Of a DNA stretch of 64,000 nt, positions 52,114 through 61,533 are shown piece after piece. This DNA is from Streptomyces naganishii JCM 4654 (lineage in GTDB: Bacteria; Actinomycetota; Actinomycetes; Streptomycetales; Streptomycetaceae). The translations under genes were made by a program, and so were the position numbers. The stretch lies in NCBI RefSeq assembly GCF_014650575.1, contig NZ_BMVF01000007.1, positions 310,001-374,000 of the forward strand, given 5' to 3'. The notes beneath the pieces were generated by a model. That model was not told where the DNA came from. It was given only the letters and a program-made list of their open reading frames with translations, and searched no databases. The first letter of the stretch is position 1. Each line of letters opens with the position of its first letter.

Positions 52114-53532
52114 TCAGCCGCGCCGGATCGTGATGGTCGTCCAGGCGCCCACGTGCACCCGGTCGCCGTCCTGGAGCGGCACCGGCACGAAGGGCTGGAT
52201 CGGGTCCTCGGAGCCGTTGACCGTGGTGCCGTTGGTGGAGTTCTGGTCCACCACCGCCCAGGTGCCGTCGGGCTGCTGGACCAGCACCGCGTGCTGGTGC
52301 GAGACGCCCGGGTCCTCCGGCGGCACCGACAGGTCGATGTCGGGGGTGTCGCCGGTGGAGTGCCGGCGGCGGCCGATGGTGACCTGGTTGCCGGAGAGCG
52401 TGCGCTGCTGCTCGGGCGAGTAGGCGGGCAGGTTCAGGCCCGCGGCCTCGGGGCCGGAGCGCTGCATCATCGCCATGAAGTAGTCGCGGTCCGGGCCGAT
52501 CGTCGCCGTCCACGTCGCCGGCTGCTGCGGGAAGGGCGGGCCGGACGGGGCCTGCGTGGCGCCGGGCTGCGGATAGCCGTAGCCGCCGCCCTGGCCGCCG
52601 TACCCGCCCTGACCGCCCGGACCGGACGGGCCACCCGCGGACGACGGCGGGGAGATCACCCAGTCGTCGTCACCGCCGAAGGCCGGGCCGGGCGGCTGGG
52701 ACCGGCCCGTCTCCTGCGGGAACGGCGGGGCCGGCGCCCCGGCCTGCTGGAAGGCCTGCGGGGCACCGCCGTGCGTACCCGGACCACCAGGACGCGGACC
52801 GCCCGGGCCACCCGGGCCGCCCTGCGTAGGACCGGGCGGCGGCGGAACCGGCCGCGAGGGGTCCTGGCCGAAGGGGGAGGGACCGCCGGGACGGGGGTCG
52901 CCGCCGAAGCCCGAGGGGCCGCCGGGACCACCGGGTCCTCCCGGTCCGCCGGGACCGCCCGGGCGTCCCTGCGGGTCGCCGGGATAGTGCGGGCCGGGCG
53001 GGATCGGCTCGGCGGGCCGGTTCACCTGGGACGGGCGGGAGCCCTGGTACTCGTAGGAGTCACCGCCGAAGGACAGGCCGGGCGGCTGCTGGAAGCGCCC
53101 GCCGGGACCGGCACCGGGGCCGGGAGCCGGGGGACGCGGGGCCGCCGGGGTGTACGAGGTGGCGGTGTTCGTCAGGAAGTTCCAGCGGCACTCCTCGCAG
53201 AACGGCGCACCGCCCTCGCGGGGCGTGCGGCACTGCGGGCACAGCTCCGGCTCCCGGTCCGGCACCGCGGACAGGTGCGGACGCCCACCCGGCGCACCGG
53301 GACCGCCAGGACCGGCACCACCAGGACCACCGGGACCGGGACCCCCCGGACCGCCGTAGCCACCGGGACCACCGGGGCCGCCAGGGCCTCCGGGTCCCGG
53401 CGCGGGCGGGAAGCCGTAGCCGCCGGCCGGGGGCGGTGGGGGAGGCGGAGGCACGGCACCGGCCATGCGGTGACCGCAGACCTCGCACCAGTCGTCGGAA
53501 CCCGACTGGTGTCCGTTCGGGCAGGTCGGCAT
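52114..53532 (-). CDS. FHA-domain protein with zinc ribbons and Gly/Pro linker
   Basis: 472 aa. An N-terminal zinc ribbon (CPNGHQSGSDDWCEVCGHRM), a second one near residue 95 (LCPQCRTPREGGAPFCEECR), a ~250-residue Gly/Pro-rich disordered linker, and a C-terminal FHA domain (NQVTIGRRRHS, DPGVSHQHAVLV, NSTNGTTVNG). FHA domains read phosphothreonine, so it probably docks phosphoproteins of the nearby PknG. No GarA-type ETTS phosphorylation motif. Last gene of the minus-strand kinase cluster; RBS GGAGAGGGGG. Confidence 0.88.
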   Translation of the reverse strand: MPTCPNGHQSGSDDWCEVCGHRMAGAVPPPPPPPPAGGYGFPPAPGPGGPGGPGGPGGYGGPGGPGPGGPGGAGPGGPGAPGGRPHLSAVPDREPELCPQCRTPREGGAPFCEECRWNFLTNTATSYTPAAPRPPAPGPGAGPGGRFQQPPGLSFGGDSYEYQGSRPSQVNRPAEPIPPGPHYPGDPQGRPGGPGGPGGPGGPGGPSGFGGDPRPGGPSPFGQDPSRPVPPPPGPTQGGPGGPGGPRPGGPGTHGGAPQAFQQAGAPAPPFPQETGRSQPPGPAFGGDDDWVISPPSSAGGPSGPGGQGGYGGQGGGYGYPQPGATQAPSGPPFPQQPATWTATIGPDRDYFMAMMQRSGPEAAGLNLPAYSPEQQRTLSGNQVTIGRRRHSTGDTPDIDLSVPPEDPGVSHQHAVLVQQPDGTWAVVDQNSTNGTTVNGSEDPIQPFVPVPLQDGDRVHVGAWTTITIRRG

Positions 53533-53626
53533 GTCGGCGCTTCCCCCTCTCCTTTTCCGGCCCGCGGGGGCCGGTTTTCTCCCACCCCGAGGGGCCGGGC
53601 TCGCTGGCGTTCGCTGTCTTGCTGTG

Positions 53627-54973
53627 TCACTTCTTCACGCGAACGGTCTTCGTGGACCGCGTCTCGAGAGTCATCTCGTCGGCGTCCTCGACCTTCGCCT
53701 TCAGTCGCACAGTACCTGTCGCGGCGTCGACCACGTCCACCACCTTCGCAAGCAGTTTCGCAGTATCCGCGTTCCCCGAGGCACTGGCGAGCTGAACAGC
53801 ACGCCCCAGTTTGGCCGTTGCTCCGTCGAAATCACCCGCTTTGCGAAGGTCGAGGCCCTGTTGGATGGCCTGGGCCAGTTCGGCCTGGCCGGTGTAGTGC
53901 GCGACCTGCGGGTTGATCGAGGTGGAGGCGGCCATGTCGTCGGTCCACACGGCCCGCACCAGCCCCTGCGCACCGAGGTTCTGTACCGTTCCGTCCGGTT
54001 GCGGGACGACCAGGGAGACGCGGGCGGCCAGCATCTCCTGCCCGATGTGAGCGGCCGGCACCTCCACGCACAGGTGGTAGTCGCGGGACTCGTCGCCCCA
54101 GGAGCCGGTCGGATAGTCCCCGGCGCGCGGACCGGCCTCGGTGCGGCGGTCCGTCAACTCCTCGACCGTCGGCGCGACTTGCTTGACGAATTTGATCGCC
54201 GTGCCGACCGGGGTCCACACCCGCAGCGCGACGTCGGCGACCTCCTTGCCCATCGCCGTCTCCATCATGTGCGTGAAGTCGGCGGCCAGCGCCGCCGGGT
54301 CGGCGACGATGTCGGCGGTGCCGAGCAGCGCCGAGGCGATCCCTGTGACTTCTTTCACTTCCCAGTCGGTGCCCACGCCCCGCGCGTCACACGTGAAGCG
54401 CCCGGCGCACTCCTGGAGCGTCCGCTTCAGGTCCTCGGGCGCCTCGTGCTCGTTGCGGCCGTCGGTGAGCAGGATGCCGTGCCGGATGGAGACGTCCGCC
54501 GAGGACAGCAGCCGGTCGGCCAGCCGCAGCCAGGTGCCGATGGCCGTGCCGCCGCCCGCGGCGAGCTTGCGCAGCGCCTGCTTGGCCTGCTCGCGCGTAG
54601 TGGCGTCGGCGACGGCCAGCCGGCCGCCGCCGGGATAGACCTCCTTGGCCACGTGCGTGCCGCCGATCACCGCGAAGTGCACGCCGTCGCGCAGGGTGTC
54701 GATCGCGGCCGCCGTGGCGTCCCGGGCGTTGCGCATCTTCGTCGGCGGGTAGTCCATCGAACCCGAGCAGTCGACCATGACGGCCACCGCCGCGGACGGC
54801 CCGTGCCCCGGCGTGAAGAGGTGCGGCGCCGAGACCGCGGTCCCGACGGTGCCGCCGCCGGTCGCGGTGACCGTGACGATCGCGTTGACCTCCCGGCCGC
54901 CCTCCGGCAGGTACTCGTTCTGGTACACGTCCACCGAGAACTGCGGCACGTTCGACTTCGAGAAATTGGCCAT
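53627..54973 (-). CDS. von Willebrand factor A domain protein
   Basis: 448 aa, no signal peptide. A beta-sandwich N-terminus (VPQFSVDVYQNEYLPEGGRE), then a vWA domain with the full MIDAS motif VMVDCSGSMDYPP (~residue 67), GGGTAIGTWLRL and GILLTDGRNEHE. The C-terminus is beta-rich with a helical TPR-like stretch (QAIQQGLDLRKAGDFDGATA). Cytosolic vWA proteins of this kind resemble TerY-like adaptor proteins in kinase/phosphatase clusters. Its neighbours are a PP2C phosphatase and an FHA protein. AGAAGG RBS. Confidence 0.88.
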   Translation of the reverse strand: MANFSKSNVPQFSVDVYQNEYLPEGGREVNAIVTVTATGGGTVGTAVSAPHLFTPGHGPSAAVAVMVDCSGSMDYPPTKMRNARDATAAAIDTLRDGVHFAVIGGTHVAKEVYPGGGRLAVADATTREQAKQALRKLAAGGGTAIGTWLRLADRLLSSADVSIRHGILLTDGRNEHEAPEDLKRTLQECAGRFTCDARGVGTDWEVKEVTGIASALLGTADIVADPAALAADFTHMMETAMGKEVADVALRVWTPVGTAIKFVKQVAPTVEELTDRRTEAGPRAGDYPTGSWGDESRDYHLCVEVPAAHIGQEMLAARVSLVVPQPDGTVQNLGAQGLVRAVWTDDMAASTSINPQVAHYTGQAELAQAIQQGLDLRKAGDFDGATAKLGRAVQLASASGNADTAKLLAKVVDVVDAATGTVRLKAKVEDADEMTLETRSTKTVRVKK

Positions 54974-55151
54974 GCCTTCTCAGATCCCCCTCGGGACCCC
55001 GCGAGCGGGCTCCCCCTTCAAGGCCCCCGCGAGCGGGGACGACGACTGTGAACGGACCGGTCCCCTCCGATCCTGTGAGGCTTCCCCGTTTCCCCGTGCG
55101 GGAGTCCCGGTACCGGCCGGGGCCACCGCCCCGTGCCGCGTCCCGAGTCCC

Positions 55152-56450
55152 TCAGGCCGATCCTGCCCCCTGCGGCGGGGCGGGGAACGGCAGGACGGCC
55201 ACTGTTACGTTGTCGTGGCCCCCGCCGTCCAGGGCGTGGCCGACCAGCACCCGGGCGCTGTGCAGGGGCCGTACGGCCGCGTCGAGGGGGACGGCCTCGG
55301 CCATCTCCTCGGCCGTCTCGGCGTAGTTCCACAGCCCGTCCGTGCACACCACGACCACCCCGGGCCGGTCCGGCTTGAACGACGCGGTGTGCGGCTCCAG
55401 TTCGTAGGCGTCCGCGCCGAGCCAGCCGGTGATCGCGTGGGCGCGCTCGTCGGCGTACGCCTCCGCCTCGTTCATCAGGCCCGCGGCGACCATCTGCGCC
55501 GCCCAGGAGTCGTCCTCGGTGAGCCGGGCCGCGGGCGTGGCGCGGTCCAGCGGCACCCAGTAGGCGCGGCTGTCGCCGACCCAGCCGACGACGAGCAGCC
55601 CGGAGGTGACCACCGCGCCGACGAACGTGCAGGCCGGCGCGTTCTGGTGAGGGGTGTGCTCGCGGGCCGTGGCGGGCTCCCCGGCCAGCGCGTCCACCGC
55701 GCGCGCGGCCGCGACGATCGCGTCGTGCATGGCCTGCTGCGGGTGCGTGCCGTGCGGGAGGGCGGCCAGCAGGCAGTCGCTCGCCGCGCGTGAGGCGGCG
55801 AGCGAGGCGTCGTCGGGGCGGGTCGCGGAGGACACGCCGTCGCAGACGACCGCCACGAGCGCGGACGAGCCGTCCGGCAGCCCGGCCCGGCCGAGCGCGA
55901 ACGCGTCCTCGTTGCGGTGGTGGCGCAGGCCGCGGTCGCTGACGGCGGCCACCGGGCCGACCTCCTGCTCCATGTGGTCGCGCTCGCGGGGCTGGGCGTG
56001 CCCGCAGTTCTCGCAGTAGCCGTCGCTGTCCACGCGGCCCGCGCGGCAGGCCACGCACACCGCGGCGTCCTCCTCGGCCGCGGTCTCGGCGGCCACCCGC
56101 GGGTCCGGCGCCTGGAGCGGGTACTCGTCGGGCTCGGCGGGGCGGTCGAACCGCACACCGGACGAGGGTTGCGCCGCCTGCTGGGGGTGCGCGGACGCCG
56201 GCGCTCCGGCCCCGGAGGCGTCCGGCCGCGGCGCGTGCGGCGGCCGGGCGGGGACCTGCGGGTCGTCGCCGGGCGCGGCCGGGCGCGGCACCGCGCCGCC
56301 CGACATGGTGAGCGTCGGCGTGTCGTTGTGCGGCACGGCGGCCACGGACAGGTCGTGTCCGCACGCGCCGCAGAAGCGGTCGCCCGACTCGAGCGGCTCC
56401 GCGCAGCTCGGGCACTTCGACAGGGCGGCCTGCGGGGGCATCTGGGACAT
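55152..56450 (-). CDS. PP2C-family Ser/Thr phosphatase with zinc ribbons
   Basis: 432 aa. N-terminal zinc ribbon (CPSCAEPLESGDRFCGACGH), a disordered Pro/Ala linker, a second ribbon (CVACRAGRVDSDGYCENCGH), then the PP2C domain: RGLRHHRNEDAFALG, VVCDGVSSATRPDDAS, GWVGDSRAYW, VVCTDGLWNYAET and GGHDNVTVAVL, so all metal ligands are present. It should remove phosphate from Thr/Ser, opposing PknG, whose stop codon is adjacent. The ATG is preferred to a TTG three bases upstream. Confidence 0.9.
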   Translation of the reverse strand: MSQMPPQAALSKCPSCAEPLESGDRFCGACGHDLSVAAVPHNDTPTLTMSGGAVPRPAAPGDDPQVPARPPHAPRPDASGAGAPASAHPQQAAQPSSGVRFDRPAEPDEYPLQAPDPRVAAETAAEEDAAVCVACRAGRVDSDGYCENCGHAQPRERDHMEQEVGPVAAVSDRGLRHHRNEDAFALGRAGLPDGSSALVAVVCDGVSSATRPDDASLAASRAASDCLLAALPHGTHPQQAMHDAIVAAARAVDALAGEPATAREHTPHQNAPACTFVGAVVTSGLLVVGWVGDSRAYWVPLDRATPAARLTEDDSWAAQMVAAGLMNEAEAYADERAHAITGWLGADAYELEPHTASFKPDRPGVVVVCTDGLWNYAETAEEMAEAVPLDAAVRPLHSARVLVGHALDGGGHDNVTVAVLPFPAPPQGAGSA

Positions 56451-56453
56451 CAA

Positions 56454-59045
56454 CTACACCCACGTCCGGGGGCGGTAACGGTTGGCACGTTCCACCAGGT
56501 CGATCCTCTCCTCGCCGCCGGGCGCCAGCCGGGCCAGCGTGCGGTACGAACGCTCCAGGCCGAAGCGGAGTCCCCGCTCGTCCAGGTCGCTGCCGAGCAG
56601 CACCCGCCGGGCGGCCGGGCCGGCGGCCCGGCCCCCGGAGAGTATCCAGTCCAGCGCGCAGCCGAGGACCTCCGCCGACAACTCCTCGCGGCGCGCCGGG
56701 TCCAGGCCGTACGCCTGGAGCGCCTCCACCTGCCCGGCCGCCGCCGTCACGTCGTCCAGGAACGGCGTGTCGGACGCGGCCGCCGTACGGTGCCGCAGCC
56801 GCGCCCGTACGGCCGCCACCCGGGCCGCCGTGTAGTGGATGGACGACTCCGGCACCGACTCCAGCGTCCGTACGGCGCCGCGCCGGTCGCCGGCGGCGAG
56901 CTGCACGCGGGCCAGCCCGAAGGCCGCGCTCACATGGCTCGGGTCGGTCGACCACACCAGGCGGTAGTACTCGGCCGCGTTGTCCAGCTGGCCCAGCACC
57001 TCCGCGCACAGGCCGAGGGCCAGCTTGGGCGCGACCTCGCCCGGGAAGGCGTCGTAGATCGCGTCGAAGGCCAGGGCCGCCTCCTCGTGGTCGCCGGTGA
57101 CCAGGGAGGCCACGCCCCGGTACCAGACGACCCGCCAGTCGTCGGGGTCCTCCTCCTCCAGCGCGCGCAGCGCGGCCAGCGCGGTGGCCGGCTCGCCGGT
57201 CTCCAGCCAGGCGCGCACCTGGCGCAGCCGGGTCTCGGTGGAGGGCGCGGGCGCGGCGGCCAGGGCGTTGACGAGTTCGGCGGGCGCCGACGTCAGCAGG
57301 CCCGCGAGGAAGCCGGCGTTGGGGTCGGAGGGGTCCACGTGCGGCACGGGCAGCGCGAGGGCGGCGGCGGGTGAGTCGGCCGGCTTCACCAGGGCGGGGG
57401 CGCCCGTGAGGGCGCCCGGGGCCGCCGGGCCGACCGTGCCGGTCGTGCCCGCCGTGCCGGCGGCGCTCGCCCGACCGGCGGCCCCGGGTCTGCGGGCGCG
57501 GGGCGCCCGTGCGCCGAGCCGGGAGACGTCACCGTCCAGCTTCGGGAACAACTCCGTGTCCGTGACCTTCAGTTCCGGGCCGAACAGCGTCGACAGGGCG
57601 GGCCGGGCCCGGCCCGTCTGCAGGGACACGACCTCCCGCAGCACACCCGTCAGCTGCTCGGCCATCTCCTGCGCGGAGGCGAACCTGCGGGCCGGGTCGG
57701 GGTCGGTGGCGCGGACCAGCAGGCGGTAGAAGGACTCGTAGCGGCGGAAGACCTCGATGGTGTCCGGGTCGGGCAGAGAGTCCACGAAGACGTTCGTGTA
57801 GCCCTGGAAGTCGAAGGTGAGCACGGCGAGCGTACGGCCCACCGTGTAGAGGTCGCTGGCCACCGACGGGCCGGCCTCCGCGACCTCCGGCGCCTGGTAG
57901 CCCACCGTGCCGTAGATGGCCGACTCGTCGTCGTCCATCCTGCGCACCGCGCCCATGTCGATCAGCTTGAGCTGGTCCTCGGTCTGGATGGCGTTGTCGA
58001 CCTTGAAGTCGCAGTACAGCAGGTTGCGGCTGTGCAGGTGGCCGAGCGCCTCCAGGGCCTCGATGCCGTACGCGCACGCCTGCTCCACAGGGAGCGGGTC
58101 GCGCTTGCCGTCCGGGGTACGGCGGGAGTTGGCGATCTCCTTGAGCGACTTGCCGCCGACGTACTCCATCACGATGTAGCCGTCGAGCGAGCCGGTGCGC
58201 TGGTCCAGGTGCTCCACGAAGTTGTAGATCCGCACGATGTTGGCGTGCTCGATCTCCGCGAGGAAGCGCCGCTCGGAGATCGCCGCCGCCATCGCGTCCT
58301 GGTCGCCGGTGTCCAGCAGGCCCTTGAGCACCACCCACCGGTCCGACACCGCGCGGTCCACGGCGAGATAGATCCAGCCCAGGCCGCCGTGCGCCAGACA
58401 GCCCGCCACCTCGTACTGGCCGTGCACTATGTCACCGGCCTTCAGCTTGGGCACGAAGGAGTACGGGTGACCGCACTTGGTGCAGAAGCCCTCGGTGCGC
58501 CCCGGCCGCTCGCCGCGGGCCCGGCCGACCGGAGCCCCGCAGTCGGAGCGCGAGCAGAACCGCTTGCGCTCGGGGACCTCCGGGTTCTCCAGCACCATCG
58601 AACGCGGGTCGGGCCGCGGCACCTGCGGCACCTGCACCAGGCCGGCCCCGAGCCGGCCGCGGCCCGAGGAGCCCGCCGTGGAGCCCGAACCGCGCACCGA
58701 CACCGAGCGGCCGCTCGTGCGCCCCGACAGGGAGCGCGAGAGCCGGCCCGACACCGAACGGCGCGACTTGGAGGACTGCGACGAGGTGCGCGAGCTGCGG
58801 CCACTGCGCGCGGAGGAGTGCGAGCCGCCGCTGCCCCCGGATGCGCCCGAGCCCTGCGAACCCGGTGAGTTGTCCGACCCTGCCTTTCCGCCGGACGTCA
58901 CACCGGTGGGCGGTGACGAGAGCGAGCCGTTCGACGACACCACCGGCGCCAGGCCGCAGGTGTCGCAGTACAGCTCGCCGCCGCCCACGTCCTCGTAAGC
59001 GCCGCCGCAGTCCGGCCGCTGACAGGTCTGCCCCGCCTGACTCAT
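56454..59045 (-). CDS. pknG: PknG-type Ser/Thr protein kinase
   Basis: 863 aa. A zinc ribbon at the N-terminus, ~130 residues of Ser/Arg/Gly disorder, a rubredoxin-like metal site (CGAPVG...FCTKCG, ~residues 168-202), the kinase domain (~210-480) with WVVLKGLL, catalytic LLYCDFKVDNAIQ, DMGAVRRM in place of DFG and YGTVGYQAPEV, then a C-terminal TPR domain (EDPDDWRVVWYRGVASLVTG). That is PknG, which in mycobacteria and corynebacteria responds to amino acids and controls 2-oxoglutarate metabolism through GarA/OdhI. ATGA overlap with the coiled-coil gene upstream. Confidence 0.93.
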   Translation of the reverse strand: MSQAGQTCQRPDCGGAYEDVGGGELYCDTCGLAPVVSSNGSLSSPPTGVTSGGKAGSDNSPGSQGSGASGGSGGSHSSARSGRSSRTSSQSSKSRRSVSGRLSRSLSGRTSGRSVSVRGSGSTAGSSGRGRLGAGLVQVPQVPRPDPRSMVLENPEVPERKRFCSRSDCGAPVGRARGERPGRTEGFCTKCGHPYSFVPKLKAGDIVHGQYEVAGCLAHGGLGWIYLAVDRAVSDRWVVLKGLLDTGDQDAMAAAISERRFLAEIEHANIVRIYNFVEHLDQRTGSLDGYIVMEYVGGKSLKEIANSRRTPDGKRDPLPVEQACAYGIEALEALGHLHSRNLLYCDFKVDNAIQTEDQLKLIDMGAVRRMDDDESAIYGTVGYQAPEVAEAGPSVASDLYTVGRTLAVLTFDFQGYTNVFVDSLPDPDTIEVFRRYESFYRLLVRATDPDPARRFASAQEMAEQLTGVLREVVSLQTGRARPALSTLFGPELKVTDTELFPKLDGDVSRLGARAPRARRPGAAGRASAAGTAGTTGTVGPAAPGALTGAPALVKPADSPAAALALPVPHVDPSDPNAGFLAGLLTSAPAELVNALAAAPAPSTETRLRQVRAWLETGEPATALAALRALEEEDPDDWRVVWYRGVASLVTGDHEEAALAFDAIYDAFPGEVAPKLALGLCAEVLGQLDNAAEYYRLVWSTDPSHVSAAFGLARVQLAAGDRRGAVRTLESVPESSIHYTAARVAAVRARLRHRTAAASDTPFLDDVTAAAGQVEALQAYGLDPARREELSAEVLGCALDWILSGGRAAGPAARRVLLGSDLDERGLRFGLERSYRTLARLAPGGEERIDLVERANRYRPRTWV

Positions 59046-60382
59046 GACTTCCCCCCGCCGTCACCGTCTTCGGGCGTGCCCCGGCCCGGCACGCGCGTGG
59101 TGCCGAGCAGTTCGCCCGCCGCCTGCTGGTAGCGCAGCACCGCCTGCTCGGCCACCCGCAGGTCGCAGGGCGCGCTCCACAGCATGCGGCGCGCGGCGTC
59201 GTACCGCTCCACCAGCAGCGGATCCTCCGCCAGGCCGTGCCGGGCCACCTTCGCCTTGTACGCGTCGAGGCGGCCGCGCAGCTCCGCGCGCACCGCGAGC
59301 GGCGCCGTCACAGCCGCCAGCGACTCGCGGGCGCGCAGCAGTTCGTCCTCCGCCTTCTGCTCCAGCGAGTCCAGCAGCGGCGACAGCCGGTGCCACTGCG
59401 CCTGCCTGCGGTACTCGGCCGCCGCCGCCAGTTGCTCGTGCAGCGCGGTCGGCGGGCCGCTGACCACCGGGACCTCCGTGGCCGCGATCTTGGCCAGCAC
59501 CTCCCCGCGCGCGGTGCGTGCCTCGGCGAGCGTGCGGTCCGCGCGGGAGAGCACGTCACGCAGCTTGATCAGGCGCTGCTCGGCGTCCTGCCGGACGGTG
59601 AGCACCGCGTCGATCTCGCGGCGCACCTCCTCCAGCGCGCGGGCCTCGCGGTCGTACACCGTGGTGTCCGGGCGTCCGCCGCCCGGGGCCGAACTGCCCT
59701 GCGTGGGCACCCAGAAGGCGAGCGGGTCGGAGACCACCTCCTCGCGCAGCCTCGTCAGCGTGCGCGTGATGCGCTCCAGGTCGTCGCCGGCCGGGTGCTC
59801 GCCCGGACGTACGCCGACCGAGTGCGCCAGCCGGCGGGTGCGCTGGAGCTCCGCGGCCAGTAAATCGATCCGCGCGGGCAGCGCCGACCACACCGCGTCC
59901 GCCGCGACCACCATGTCCAGGCCCGACGCGTACAGCTCGTTCATCCGGTCCACCAGGGAGGCCAGCGAGAAGCGGTGGCTGAGCCGGCCCGGGCCGGCGT
60001 GCAGCGTCGGCGCGTTGGCGGTCGCGCCGGCCGTCGCCGCGTCCGCGACCGTGACGGACTCGCCGCGCAGCAGCTCGGTCAGCTCCACCAGGTCCTCGCG
60101 GCTGGACCAGCGGCGGCGGGCGCGGATCTCACGGGCGGTGCGCAGGGCGCCGGCGTACGCGTCGAAGTACGCCCACAGCAGCGTTATCGACGCCTCCGTC
60201 GCCACCCAGCGCTCCTTGGTCACGCCGGTCAGCTCGGCGCCCTCGAGGAGTCTGCGGCCCGCGTGGTCCTGGAGGGCGAGCAGCGAGGTCTCGATCGCCT
60301 CGTGCTCCGCGCCGAGCCGCGCCAGCGCACGGTCCACCTCGTCCCGGTCCATCACCGGCCCGGCGGGGTCCGTGACGCCCAT
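59042..60382 (-). CDS. coiled-coil protein of the pknG operon
   Basis: 446 aa, soluble, dominated by helices with heptad character (EVRREIDAVLTVRQDAEQRL, LRDVLSRADRTLAEARTARG, LAAVTAPLAVRAELRGRLDA). No enzymatic motif. A GAGAGG RBS precedes the ATG. Coupled to pknG by ATGA, and positioned between glnH and pknG, so it may physically link the membrane sensor to the kinase. I know of no characterised homologue. Confidence 0.85.
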   Translation of the reverse strand: MGVTDPAGPVMDRDEVDRALARLGAEHEAIETSLLALQDHAGRRLLEGAELTGVTKERWVATEASITLLWAYFDAYAGALRTAREIRARRRWSSREDLVELTELLRGESVTVADAATAGATANAPTLHAGPGRLSHRFSLASLVDRMNELYASGLDMVVAADAVWSALPARIDLLAAELQRTRRLAHSVGVRPGEHPAGDDLERITRTLTRLREEVVSDPLAFWVPTQGSSAPGGGRPDTTVYDREARALEEVRREIDAVLTVRQDAEQRLIKLRDVLSRADRTLAEARTARGEVLAKIAATEVPVVSGPPTALHEQLAAAAEYRRQAQWHRLSPLLDSLEQKAEDELLRARESLAAVTAPLAVRAELRGRLDAYKAKVARHGLAEDPLLVERYDAARRMLWSAPCDLRVAEQAVLRYQQAAGELLGTTRVPGRGTPEDGDGGGKS

Positions 60383-60469
60383 CGATCACCTCTCGCTGCG
60401 ATGTTTCGGTCGACAATTGCGGGGAGTTGCGGTGCCTGGACCGGCAGTGGTTCCTGTACGTGCCTGTCG

Positions 60470-61498
60470 TCAGCGGTAGTTCGCCGTCGGCGGTGTCGCC
60501 GAGCCGGATCCGTCGCCCAGCGTGGCGGAGAGCCACTTGTCGTACGAGGCCTTCCAGGCGCCGTCCTTGCGGTAGTTCTCCAGTGTGCGGTTGACCTGGC
60601 GTACCAGATCGTCCGCCCCCAGCTTCATCGCCACGCCGTAGTACTCCTTGGTGAAGGTGCCGCCCTTCAGCTGGACCGTCGGGTCCTGCGCGGCCTGGCT
60701 CGCCGCGAGCGCGCCGTCCGTCACCACCGCGTCCACCTCGCCGAGTTGCAGCCGCACCAGGCAGTCCAGCTGGTTGGGGACGGTGGTCGTGATGTCGGTG
60801 GAGGCGGGCAGCGTGCCGTCCTTCTTGTCCGCGGACAGGTGGTCGTAGGCCGTCGAGCCGGTCGCCGAGCAGACGCGCTTGCCGGCGAGCGTCTTGTCGT
60901 AGCCCGTGATCGGCGACGTCTTCGGGGCGAGCACCTGCTGGCCGGTCAGGAAGTACGGCGCGGAGAACGCCACCTGCTTGAGCCGGTCGCACGTGATCGT
61001 CATGGTGCGCACCACCATGTCCACCCGGCCGCTCCTGATCGCCGGTATGCGCTCGTTGGTGGGGATGGCCCTGAACTGCACCTTGTCCGCGTCGCCCAGG
61101 ATGTCCTTGGCGATGCGGTGCACGAGGTCGATGTCGAAGCCCTCGAGTTCCCCGGAGGAGTTGTTCGGGTTGCGGTAGCCCCAGTTGTAGCTGTTCTGGT
61201 CGACGCCGACCGAGAGGTAGCCCCGGCTCCTGATGGCGTCGACGGTGGGACCGCCGGCCGCCGAGGGGGCCGGGCTCATGTTCTGGGCGTCGCCGTCCTT
61301 GCAGTTGTCCGCCTTCGCCTGGGTGGCGCGGGCCGTGCCCAAGCCGCCCGGCGTGGTCCGCGCCGGGGCGCCGTGCGGCTGGGTGCGCGGCAGCAGCAGG
61401 ACGAACGCCAGCGCCAGGACGCACAGGGCCGCCATCGCGCCCACACCGCCCCAGCCCCTCAGGCCGGCCGGCACCGCACGCGGACGTCGTGCTCGCAT
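60470..61498 (-). CDS. glnH: GlnH-like amino-acid-binding protein
   Basis: 342 aa. A membrane anchor or signal (VGAMAALCVLALAFVLLLPR, no lipobox Cys) is followed by a family 3 solute-binding domain: GYLSVGVDQNSYNWGYRNPN, ELEGFDIDLVHRIAKDILGD, IPAIRSGRVDMVVRTMTITC, VAFSAPYFLTGQQVL, GEVDAVVTDGALAA. In mycobacteria GlnH binds Asp/Glu outside the membrane and signals through GlnX to PknG. The ATG behind GGAAGGGGG is preferred; an ATG at 61534 overlapping the glnX stop would add 12 residues. Confidence 0.88.
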   Translation of the reverse strand: MRARRPRAVPAGLRGWGGVGAMAALCVLALAFVLLLPRTQPHGAPARTTPGGLGTARATQAKADNCKDGDAQNMSPAPSAAGGPTVDAIRSRGYLSVGVDQNSYNWGYRNPNNSSGELEGFDIDLVHRIAKDILGDADKVQFRAIPTNERIPAIRSGRVDMVVRTMTITCDRLKQVAFSAPYFLTGQQVLAPKTSPITGYDKTLAGKRVCSATGSTAYDHLSADKKDGTLPASTDITTTVPNQLDCLVRLQLGEVDAVVTDGALAASQAAQDPTVQLKGGTFTKEYYGVAMKLGADDLVRQVNRTLENYRKDGAWKASYDKWLSATLGDGSGSATPPTANYR

Positions 61499-61533
61499 GG
61501 TCGCGCCCCCTTCCACCGCTCGCGTACCCTTCA